A stretch of 32,148 bases of DNA from positions 1-32,148 of the forward strand of contig CALVEZ010000037.1 of assembly GCA_944326695.1 (NCBI GenBank). Direction: 5' to 3'. This DNA comes from Candidatus Bilophila faecipullorum. GTDB lineage: Bacteria > Desulfobacterota > Desulfovibrionia > Desulfovibrionales > Desulfovibrionaceae. Under the pieces are notes generated by a model, which did not search any database, was not told the origin of the DNA, and was given only the letters and a program-made list of their open reading frames with translations. Both the position numbers and the translations under genes were made by a program. The first letter of the stretch is position 1. Every line of letters starts with the position of its first letter. Of this stretch, positions 1 to 6,593 are shown in pieces.

Positions 1-102
1 CTTTCTGGAGAAAGTCCCTCCTTCCCCCCTCCAAACCTCCCCCCATCCTCCCCAAAGACTTTCGAGTGGTGGGGAGGCGGCGCGCAGGGAGTTCGTTCCG
101 GC
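1..102 (+). repeat. R1 element, copy A (5' part cut off by window edge)
   Basis: The window opens inside a hairpin whose core is CTTTC-TGGA-GAAAG, followed by a C-rich arm. A tail from about 54 to 102 reads AAGACTTTCG, then TGGTGGGGAGG, then GGAGTTCGTTCC. The same hairpin core occurs at 10969, 18293 and 32105, and the same long tail occurs in the copy at 18225-18346. The tail ends in a small GGAG-TTCG-TTCC hairpin with a UUCG-type loop. The orientation implies that it follows a rightward gene lying just left of the window. Confidence 0.75.
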
Positions 103-113
103 GAAGAAAAAAC

Positions 114-140
114 AGGGCGGAAGCGTGCTTCCGCCCTTTT
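114..140. terminator. Bidirectional intrinsic terminator
   Basis: A perfect 10-bp stem (AGGGCGGAAG / CTTCCGCCCT) with a 4-base loop is followed by TTTT on the plus strand. Read on the minus strand it is followed by GTTTTTTC. It could therefore stop both a rightward gene outside the window and the leftward AEC-MATE transcript, whose 3' end lies about 210 bases away. Confidence 0.8.
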
Positions 141-194
141 GACTCAAAAAAAGATTTAAGCCTTTGTGCCGCCCCGCCCTTGATAGAGCCATAA

Positions 195-342
195 CTGAGG
201 GGGTTTGGGGGGTATTCGACCCGAAGGGCGGCGAAGCCGTGACCGTTAGGAGAGCTTGCGAGTCTTACGGGCATCGCACGCAACGCGATGCCCCCCAAAC
301 AGGGGGTCAAGGGGGTCGGTAGCCTCCCTTGCCGCCGGAGGC
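195..342 (-). repeat. R2 element, copy 1, downstream of the MATE gene
   Basis: Read on the minus strand just after the MATE stop codon, this begins GCCTCCGGCGGCAAGGGAGG and runs about 50 bases almost identically to 18030-18080. A variable insert follows, bounded by TTTGGGGGG (204-212 on plus) pairing with CCCCCCAAA (291-299). It contains an inner hairpin GCATCGC/GCGATGC (271-291). The element closes with CCCCCTCAG, as the other copy does. It accounts for most of the non-coding sequence in the first 351 bases. Confidence 0.7.
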
Positions 343-351
343 ACGCTCCCC

Positions 352-1695
352 CTATCGGCCCACGACGCTCCGGCCCATCCACTTGCGGCTCTCCCAGCGC
401 CGCCAGAAAAAGGCGGCCCGGATGCCCTCGTCAAATGTGAAGGCCACCCACATGCCCGCCAGCCCGAAACCGAGCAGATTGCCGAAAACGTAACTGCCCG
501 CTGTGGCCACGCCCCACATGAAAATAAGCCCGATGACGAAAGGATACATTGCATCCCCGGTGGCGCGGAGGAAATTCACGTAGAGAATGTTGACGGCCCG
601 GCCCAGCTCAAGCGCCACGTCGATGCGCAGGATGAGCGCGGTCAGGGCGATCACTTCGGGATTGTCGCTCAGCAGGCCCATGACCGTGCGACCGAGGAGG
701 GCGGCCAGAAGCGCGACCGTAAAGGAAATCATCAGCGTGATGCGCACGCAGTAACGCCCGAGGCTCAGGGCGGCGTTGCGTCGGCCCTTGCCGATGAGAT
801 GCCCGATGCAAATGCCGCCGCCCTGTCCCACGGCCATGGCGAAGACGTAGGAAAACGTCACGATGTTCATGGCATAGGTGCGGGCCGCCAGCGCCTCGTT
901 GCCGAGAAGATTGGTAAAGTAGGTAATCACCACCTGCGACAGGCTGTAGGAAAGCTGCTCCCCGCCGGAAGGCAGGCCGATGGCGAGCATCTTGCGCAGC
1001 AGATGGAAGGGAAAGGGCCAGAGGCAGGAAAGCGGGAAATGGAGCTTCTTGCGAAAGAGAATGAACAGAAGCAGGCCCATAGCCACGCCCCGGCTGATGG
1101 TAGTGGAGACGGCAGCCCCGGCGACGCCCAGCGCGGGCAGGCCGAAATGCCCGAAGATGAGGGCGTAATTCCCTATAATATTCAGGATGTTGATGACGAA
1201 GGTGACCTGCATGGGGTAATAGGCCATGTCCGCGCTGCGCAGGATAGCGGAAAGCGTCAATGAAATGGCCTGCACGAAGGCGAAACCGCCCACGATGCGC
1301 ATATAGGCGATGCCGTCGCCCATCAGTTCGGGCCGCAGGTCCATCCAGCGCAGGATGTCTCCGGCCCAGAAATAGAGGAAGGCGCTGATGGCCACGCCCA
1401 CAAGAGCGTTGAAGGCCAGCGACACCGCGACCGTACTGGTGAAATCTTCCCTGCGCCGCGCGCCGAGGAACTGGGAACAGAGCACCGACGTCCCGGCTGT
1501 GGTGGCGCTGAACGCCAGAAAGACCATATTGAGAATCTGCACCACCACGCCCACCGCCGCCACCGTGTTGTCAGAGCACTGGCTGAGCATCACGGTATCG
1601 ACGGTGCCGAGAAGGATGATCAGCACCATTTCAATGAAAATGGGCCCGGTCAGCCTTACCAGCCAGCGCCGGAGGTTGGTTTCTTCATGCGGCAT
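352..1695 (-). CDS. MATE family efflux transporter
   Basis: The 447-residue product is a polytopic inner-membrane protein of the NorM/DinF-like MATE family, which exports cationic drugs or metabolites in exchange for Na+ or H+. The length matches the usual 440-460 residues. Hydrophobic segments run through the whole chain in two similar halves, with the N-terminal half beginning LTGPIFIEMVLIILLGTVDT, a typical MATE opening. The ATG at 1695 is preceded by AAGGAA at a good distance. The gene starts 33 bases after the AEC carrier on the same strand, so the two are probably co-transcribed. The substrate cannot be told from the sequence. The stop is followed at once by the R2 element and then by a bidirectional terminator. 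Confidence 0.9.
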   Translation of the reverse strand: MPHEETNLRRWLVRLTGPIFIEMVLIILLGTVDTVMLSQCSDNTVAAVGVVVQILNMVFLAFSATTAGTSVLCSQFLGARRREDFTSTVAVSLAFNALVGVAISAFLYFWAGDILRWMDLRPELMGDGIAYMRIVGGFAFVQAISLTLSAILRSADMAYYPMQVTFVINILNIIGNYALIFGHFGLPALGVAGAAVSTTISRGVAMGLLLFILFRKKLHFPLSCLWPFPFHLLRKMLAIGLPSGGEQLSYSLSQVVITYFTNLLGNEALAARTYAMNIVTFSYVFAMAVGQGGGICIGHLIGKGRRNAALSLGRYCVRITLMISFTVALLAALLGRTVMGLLSDNPEVIALTALILRIDVALELGRAVNILYVNFLRATGDAMYPFVIGLIFMWGVATAGSYVFGNLLGFGLAGMWVAFTFDEGIRAAFFWRRWESRKWMGRSVVGR

Positions 1696-1728
1696 GAAAA
1701 CGGTTCCTTGTGTTCCGAAGGACGGGAT

Positions 1729-2691
1729 TTAGAAAAACCCGTAATATTGCAGGATGAGCACGATGAGGGGAATGCTCAGCGCGGACAGGCCCGTATTGAT
1801 CACGATGCCCAGCGAGGAATCCTCGGCGTAGACCTGATACTTTTCCGCGATGATGTAGGCCGCTACCCCGGCGGGCATGGCCGAAACGAGTGTGGCGACG
1901 GCTACGGCGACGCCGCGCACGCCGAGCGCGGAGAGGACGGCGAAGGTCAGCAAGGGCTGCCCAATAAGCTTGAACAGGTGCAAGGGGAACTGGCGGCGGA
2001 CCCAGCCCTTTACGAAGCCGCGCGAGGAGGTCATCTGCACGGAAAGGATCATCCCCATGCAGAAAAGGGCGCAGGGGGCCGCCGTCGAGCCGAGCATGGA
2101 CGCGATGGACATCAAGGGTTGCGGAACCTTGATGTGCAGAAGGCTCACAAGGACCCCAAGGCCGGAGCAGATGAGCATGGGGTTATGATAGAGCGAGCGC
2201 AAGAGGGAAAAGCACGCCTTCGCCCGGCCTTCCCCGCAGTGACGCCCCATTTCCAGCACGGTGTCCGTGAACAGCAGGTTCACCACGCCGAGCACAGCGC
2301 CGACGCTGGCGATGAGCGCCGCGTCCTCATCTCCCGGCAGCAGGAGCACGACGATGGGCAGACCCATAAACGCCGAGTTGGGAAAGCTCGACAGAAGGGC
2401 GAAAACCGCGCCTTCCTGCCTGCGCTGCGGGAATCCGATGAAAAAGAGCAGGTAGGCCACCGCATAAGGGATGAGCAGCCCCAGAAGGATGCCCCAGAGC
2501 AGCGCGGAGGAAAGCTGCCCGGCCTCCATCCGCGCCAGGGCGTTGAACAGCAACAGCGGCAAACCGATCCAATAGACGAACTGGTTGAGACAGACCGATG
2601 TTTCCTTGGGCATGAAGTCCATGCGCTCGACGATGATCCCAAGCAGGATGATCCCGAAAACCGGAACAAGAGTGGACAAAATGGAAAGCAT
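1729..2691 (-). CDS. AEC family transporter (auxin efflux carrier-like permease)
   Basis: The 320-residue product is a membrane protein of the AEC family (PF03547). Bacterial members export or exchange small carboxylates such as malate or malonate, but the substrate here is unknown. It begins MLSILSTLVPVFGIILLG and shows about ten hydrophobic segments split by a more polar centre near residues 160-170, as is usual in this fold. The ATG at 2691 is chosen because GAGG lies 6 bases upstream. An in-frame TTG at 2727 would add 12 residues but has no ribosome binding site. It is first in a leftward pair with the MATE gene and diverges from the amidase across about 220 bases, in which no convincing promoter was identified. 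Confidence 0.87.
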   Translation of the reverse strand: MLSILSTLVPVFGIILLGIIVERMDFMPKETSVCLNQFVYWIGLPLLLFNALARMEAGQLSSALLWGILLGLLIPYAVAYLLFFIGFPQRRQEGAVFALLSSFPNSAFMGLPIVVLLLPGDEDAALIASVGAVLGVVNLLFTDTVLEMGRHCGEGRAKACFSLLRSLYHNPMLICSGLGVLVSLLHIKVPQPLMSIASMLGSTAAPCALFCMGMILSVQMTSSRGFVKGWVRRQFPLHLFKLIGQPLLTFAVLSALGVRGVAVAVATLVSAMPAGVAAYIIAEKYQVYAEDSSLGIVINTGLSALSIPLIVLILQYYGFF

Positions 2692-2915
2692 GGAAAACCT
2701 CGGATACGGTATTGGTTGATCGCTCAATCAGAAGCCGCCAGCTATACGCCTCTCCCCCGCGACATGCAACGGGAAAAGCCCCCTCACCGTGCGCCCTGTG
2801 CGCTGGAATGTCCACTCCCCTTTCCCATTCCCCCTTCCTTGTTTTTTCCCGGGCCCGTTGCTACTCTGATACGGCACCACCGCCCCGCCGGACCCCAACC
2901 TTTCGCCGCTTTTCT

Positions 2916-4196
2916 ATGGACATGCCGCAACGCCCTTCCGCCTCCCGCCATCGCAAGCGCTTTTTTACAAGCGGCGTGTGGCTGGTCCTGTGCTGCTTCC
3001 TCCTGGGCGTGCCTTTTTTTGCCCGCGCCGACCCCGCTTCCTACGGAAAAGCCAAGGAAACGATGAGCCGCCTTGAGCGCATCCCGTCGCAGCGGCAGCA
3101 GCGCGAGCCGTGGGAAAAGCTGGCCGCCTCCTTTCTGCGTATCTATCAGACGGAAAAACGCTGGAACAACCGCCCGGCGGCCCTCTTCCGTTCGGCCCGG
3201 GCGCTGGACCGCCTCTCGCGCTATGCCGCCAACCGCAAGGATGCGCAGCGTTCCGTAGAACGCTACCTGCAAGTCGCGCAGGCCCATCCCCGCAGCGTGC
3301 TGGCCGACGATGCCCTCTATAACGCCGCCCGGCTGCGCGGCGAAATCCTCGGGGACCGCGAAGGCGCGCAGGAGCTTCTCCAGCGGCAGATCAAAGCCTA
3401 TCCGTCGGGCGACATGCGGCAGGCGGCGGCGCGCTACCTCGCCACGCTTTCGCCATCCGCCGGGAAAAGCCCACGCGGGGCGGCGCGCCCGGAGAGCCCC
3501 AAAAGCGCCTCACAAGCCAAACCTTTCCACCTCGGCGTGCGTACCGTCCTCATCGATCCCGGGCACGGCGGCAAAGACCCCGGCACGCATCACAACGGCA
3601 TCCGCGAAAAAACGGTCACCCTCGACATCGCCAAGCGCGTCGGGGCTATTCTTTCCAAGCGCGGGCTCAAGGTGCGCTATACCCGGCTTTCCGACACCTA
3701 CGTGGAACTCGAACGGCGCGCCGACAAGGTACGCACCAACAAGGCCGATCTCTTCATCTCCATCCACGTCAACGCCAATTCCTCCGCGAAAGTGCGCGGC
3801 TTCGAGACGTATTATCTCGACGTTTCGCGCACCTCCTCCGCAACCCGGCTTGCCGCCGTGGAGAACGCCCTGCGCGACCGGGGCCGCGCCGCCCGTGAAA
3901 CATTGCCGCCCAGCCGCCTTTTCCGCATCCAGAAACAGGAATCCCGCCGCCTTGCCCGCAGCGTCCACGACACCGCCCTCAAGCTCGTGCGCAAGAAGAA
4001 CTATCGCACCGCCGACGGCGGCATCAAGACGGGGCCCTTCCATGTGCTGCGCCGCTCCGGGGTGCCCGGCGTGCTCATCGAAGTCGGCTACTGCACCAAC
4101 AAGGACGAAGCCAAACGGCTGGCCATGCCAGCCTATCGCGCTACCCTCGCGGAAGGCATCGCCAACGGCATCCTTGCCTATGTCGGCAGAAAGTAG
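2916..4196 (+). CDS. N-acetylmuramoyl-L-alanine amidase (Amidase_3 family), exported
   Basis: This 426-residue enzyme is predicted to cleave the amide bond between N-acetylmuramic acid and L-alanine of peptidoglycan in the periplasm. The N-terminus has basic residues, a hydrophobic stretch (about 21-36) and a likely signal peptidase site at FARA-DP. Residues about 42-175 are helical and resemble TPR-type repeats (paired A-R-Y-L patterns). A Ser/Pro/Ala linker (about 180-203) leads to the catalytic domain (about 208-423). The zinc ligands His217 (DPGHGG), Glu231 (GIREK) and His284 (SIHVNA) and the catalytic Glu389 (LIEVGY) are all present. An upstream in-frame start at 2712 would put the signal peptide 68 residues in, so the ATG at 2916 is preferred. 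It is AmiC-like, but without an AMIN domain. Confidence 0.92.
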   Translation: MDMPQRPSASRHRKRFFTSGVWLVLCCFLLGVPFFARADPASYGKAKETMSRLERIPSQRQQREPWEKLAASFLRIYQTEKRWNNRPAALFRSARALDRLSRYAANRKDAQRSVERYLQVAQAHPRSVLADDALYNAARLRGEILGDREGAQELLQRQIKAYPSGDMRQAAARYLATLSPSAGKSPRGAARPESPKSASQAKPFHLGVRTVLIDPGHGGKDPGTHHNGIREKTVTLDIAKRVGAILSKRGLKVRYTRLSDTYVELERRADKVRTNKADLFISIHVNANSSAKVRGFETYYLDVSRTSSATRLAAVENALRDRGRAARETLPPSRLFRIQKQESRRLARSVHDTALKLVRKKNYRTADGGIKTGPFHVLRRSGVPGVLIEVGYCTNKDEAKRLAMPAYRATLAEGIANGILAYVGRK

Positions 4197-4222
4197 GGCC
4201 GCCTTCCTTCTCCCCTGCCGCC

Positions 4223-4270
4223 TTGACATTCTGCCCTGGTTTGTCTATTTGGCCTTTTATACATATAAGG
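4223..4270 (+). promoter_or_regulatory. arsR-type gene promoter with likely self-operator
   Basis: A consensus -35 TTGACA (4223-4228) is followed 17 bases later by a poor -10 region at about 4246. The 15-mer TATTTGGCCTTTTAT (4246-4260) overlaps that -10, and its exact reverse complement lies in front of the permease at 4931-4945. The segment 4253-4270 is also an imperfect palindrome, CCTTTTAT-AC-ATATAAGG. A repressor bound here would block the gene's own promoter. Confidence 0.6.
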
Positions 4271-4276
4271 AAACGT

Positions 4277-4666
4277 ATGGACAGCACCACGAAACGCCTC
4301 TTCACCGAACAGGCCCGCATCTTCAAGGCGCTTGGGCATCCGAGCCGCCTGATCATGGCCGAGGCCCTGACGCGCGGCCCCCTGTGCGTCTGCGATCTGC
4401 ACCGGCAGGTCGGCGGCGATCTCTCCACGGTTTCCCGCCACCTCGCGGTCATGAAGGAAGCGGGAATAGTGACGGATGCCAAGCGGGGCACCAGCGTCTT
4501 CTATTCCCTGTCCCTGCCCTGCCTCGACACCTTCCTCCACTGTACGGGTGAAGCCGTCCGCAAACGCCTGAACGCCCGGCTGGACGAAACCCGCGCACTC
4601 CTGGATCAGGCTCCCTGCGCGTGCCGCACGCCTCGTTCCGCTGCGCCCGAGGGCGAGGAACGCTGA
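4277..4666 (+). CDS. ArsR/SmtB family winged-helix repressor
   Basis: The product is a 129-residue metal- or metalloid-sensing repressor. Residues about 12-85 form the winged helix-turn-helix: RIFKALGHPSRLIMAEAL, then CVCDLH (Cys37 and Cys39), then a recognition helix with STVSRHLAVMKEAGIV. The CVCD motif is the position of the thiol sensor in classical ArsR proteins. A second Cys pair (Cys114, Cys116; CAC) lies near the C-terminus and could supply further ligands. The ATG at 4277 has AAGG a few bases upstream, whereas a longer frame from 4223 would include the promoter. It is paired with the CSCSS permease at 4964, and the two share an operator-like sequence, so it probably represses itself and that permease. 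The inducer (As, Sb, Cu or another soft metal) is not shown by sequence alone. Confidence 0.88.
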   Translation: MDSTTKRLFTEQARIFKALGHPSRLIMAEALTRGPLCVCDLHRQVGGDLSTVSRHLAVMKEAGIVTDAKRGTSVFYSLSLPCLDTFLHCTGEAVRKRLNARLDETRALLDQAPCACRTPRSAAPEGEER

Positions 4667-4930
4667 AAGGCCGTTTTTTCAGGTTGAGCCCGTAAAAAGA
4701 GTGTGCTCGAAAGCCGATTTTTTCCAAGAGCAAAGCACATGGGTAACAGGACGGCGTAGCCAACCTTGCGTCAGAATGGCATTTTTCCAGCGCAAGGCGG
4801 CTTGGCGGGAAAAGGCCGCCTTCCAGCAAGAGTTTGAATAATGCCTGATTGAGGGCGTGCGGCTTTTAAAGGGAAGGCACCGCATGCCTTTCTGGACAGA
4901 AGCATGGTTTTTGTGCCGCTCCATTATTGC
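4667..4930. other. Non-coding spacer between the repressor and permease genes
   Basis: No credible gene was found here. The spacer contains T-rich stretches after the repressor stop (AAAGGCCGTTTTTT at about 4669-4682 and CGAAAGCCGATTTTTTCC at about 4708) that could aid termination. It also contains a perfect 8-bp stem AAGGCGGC/GCCGCCTT (4794-4801 with 4815-4822). With a spacer of nearly 300 bases and its own operator copy, the permease probably has a separate promoter. Confidence 0.5.
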
Positions 4931-4945
4931 ATAAAAGGCCAAATA
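4931..4945 (-). promoter_or_regulatory. Second operator-like site, upstream of the permease
   Basis: ATAAAAGGCCAAATA is the exact reverse complement of 4246-4260 in the repressor promoter. It ends 18 bases before the permease ATG, just ahead of its ribosome binding site (AAAGGAAAG). The flanks are AT-rich and also partly symmetric (CCATTATTGC on the left). A clear -35/-10 pair was not found, so the promoter position is open. Confidence 0.6.
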
Positions 4946-4963
4946 ACAAAAAAGGAAAGCACC

Positions 4964-6028
4964 ATGAACACAAAAGGATGGCGGCAAGCCGGGAAAGGCG
5001 GGGCCGCCCTGCTGCTCTGGCTCCTCCTCTACGGGGCGAATCCCCATGTCAGCGCGTGGCTGGCCCATGACGCCCTCGGGCTGGCGCGCGGTTCCGCCAC
5101 TGGGGAAGCGGTCAATTTCTTTTTTTATGATACCGTCAAGATACTGCTTTTGCTGGCCATCATGGTCTACGGCGTGGCCTTCGCGCGGGCCGGGCTCCAG
5201 ACCGAACGGATACGGGAAAAGCTGGCCGGGGCGAAACGGGGCCTCGGCTATCTGTTCGGCGCTGTGTTCGGCGCGGTCACGCCCTTCTGCTCCTGTTCGA
5301 GCATCCCCCTTTTCGTGGGCTTTACCACGGCGCGGATTCCTCTCGGCATCACCATGTCCTTTCTCATCGCTTCCCCGATGATCAACGAAATCGCGGTCGT
5401 CCTGCTCGGCGGCCTGCTCGGTTGGCCTTTCGCCGCCGCCTATGTCGCGGTGGGGCTGCTGGCGGGCATCCTGGGCGGGGCGATCATGGACGCGGTGGGC
5501 GCGGAACGTTGGCTGCAACCCCTCGCGGCACCGCATGGCGGGCTGACGGAACTCCGCCCGATCCGCGCCCTGACGCTCCCGAGCCGCATCACGCTTGAGG
5601 GCCGTCACCGTTTCGCCCTGCACGAAACGCGCTCCATCTTCCGCAAGGTCGCGCCGTGGGTCGTGATCGGCGTCGGGCTCGGCGCGCTGCTGCACGGCTT
5701 CGTGCCCGAGGAGTGGGTCGTGCGGCATCTCGGCGCGGGCCAATGGTGGACGGTCCCGCTGGCCGTCATCGCCGGGGTGCCCCTGTACGCCAACGTGACC
5801 GGCATCGTGCCCATCCTCGAAAGCCTCCTCCTCAAGGGCGTGCCCGCCGGGACCGCACTGGCCTTCTGCATGGGCACCGTGGCCGTCAGCCTGCCGGAAC
5901 TCCTCATGCTGCGTCAGGTCATGCGCTGGCGTCTGCTGGCGCTCTTTGTGGGCGTGCTGGCCGTTTTCTGTACCCTTGTAGGCTGGCTCTTCAACGCCGT
6001 TTTCCCGGTGATGGGGGGAAGGCTCTGA
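4964..6028 (+). CDS. Permease of the ArsP_1/YraQ (DUF318) family, likely metal or organoarsenical efflux
   Basis: The 354-residue inner-membrane protein has about eight hydrophobic segments and the family hallmark TPFCSCSSIPL (Cys109, Cys111), followed by SPMINEIAVVLL. A second copy of the fold follows a polar loop at about residues 185-225 and contains the matching YANVTGIVPI and LPELLML elements. Characterised relatives include ArsP (trivalent organoarsenical efflux) and SO_0444-type exporters linked to copper or zinc stress; which applies here is not decided. The ATG at 4964 has AAAGGAAAG upstream. The neighbouring ArsR-type gene and shared operator support metal-responsive control. Confidence 0.88.
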   Translation: MNTKGWRQAGKGGAALLLWLLLYGANPHVSAWLAHDALGLARGSATGEAVNFFFYDTVKILLLLAIMVYGVAFARAGLQTERIREKLAGAKRGLGYLFGAVFGAVTPFCSCSSIPLFVGFTTARIPLGITMSFLIASPMINEIAVVLLGGLLGWPFAAAYVAVGLLAGILGGAIMDAVGAERWLQPLAAPHGGLTELRPIRALTLPSRITLEGRHRFALHETRSIFRKVAPWVVIGVGLGALLHGFVPEEWVVRHLGAGQWWTVPLAVIAGVPLYANVTGIVPILESLLLKGVPAGTALAFCMGTVAVSLPELLMLRQVMRWRLLALFVGVLAVFCTLVGWLFNAVFPVMGGRL

Positions 6029-6105
6029 AAAGAGGCTCTCAAAGCCGCCAAAAGAGGGCATTTCGCTGAGATGAGCGGGCCTCTTCCCGCCCTTCCTGAA
6101 TGTGG

Positions 6106-6149
6106 AAACGCCCCGGCCCGTTGGAGACAGAACACAGGCCGGGGCGTTT
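6106..6149 (+). terminator. Hairpin terminator after the permease gene
   Basis: A perfect 13-bp stem (AAACGCCCCGGCC / GGCCGGGGCGTTT) has an 18-base loop. It lies about 78 bases after the permease stop. The trailing U run is short (TTT), so termination may be partial or aided by Rho. Confidence 0.65.
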
Positions 6150-6593
6150 GGCGCGGTCATGACAGGGTGGCGGCACTCAGAAACGATGGATGGAAGGTAC
6201 AAACCCTTTGTCACGAGGCCCATAAAAAGGCGCTCGGTAAGAGCGTCTGCGGGAAGAAGCAAGAGAGCGGAATAAGCGTGTGCGCCTTCCCGCCGAAGCG
6301 ATTTCGGGGCATCGCCCCTTCTTATGCCTCAACAGACTCAATCCACGGGGAAATACGCATCACTTTCACCCATCTTGCCGCTTCTGCCGCGTCCCGGCGG
6401 CCTAGAAAATCGAACCGAGATGGTATAATCTAACACGGAAGACCTCTTTACCGCTGTGTGCGGAGCTGTCCGACAACGCTTCCGCAGAAAAAAGCAGGGC
6501 TGAAAGATGCGTTGATGCAGCCCGAACGCACAAAGAAGTCATGCTTATAAAGAGGTCCGGGGGGGTCATATGGCTGCCTGAAGGAGAGTCGGC
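6150..6593 (+). other. Long 5' region of the activase gene
   Basis: About 440 bases show no supportable gene. A TATAAT hexamer sits at 6424-6429, but the matching -35 (about 6401-6406) is poor. Downstream are two stem-loops: TGCGGAGC/GCTTCCGCA (around 6459-6487), followed by a run of A, and GGGCTG/CAGCCC (around 6498-6524). If the TATAAT is real, the mRNA leader is about 160 bases with two hairpins before the ribosome binding site AAGGAG (6581). No known riboswitch class was recognised. Confidence 0.4.

Noticed and set aside
1..1263. Plus-strand frame of 335 residues over the MATE gene
   Set aside because: It is antisense to a well-supported transporter, begins in the R2 element and has no domain.
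2692..2727. TTG start extending the AEC carrier by 12 residues
   Set aside because: There is no ribosome binding site, whereas the ATG at 2691 has GAGG 6 bases upstream and begins directly at the first membrane helix.
4708..4726. Possible third repeat family: CGAAAGCCGATTTTTTCC here and CGAAAGCCGGTTTTTTCC at 23871
   Set aside because: Both follow gene ends, but the match is only about 20 bases and is partly explained by terminator composition. It is too weak to call a repeat.
4679..6262. A 527-residue minus-strand open frame over the permease
   Set aside because: The opposing permease has the CSCSS motif and membrane helices. This frame crosses the operator, the spacer and the terminator.
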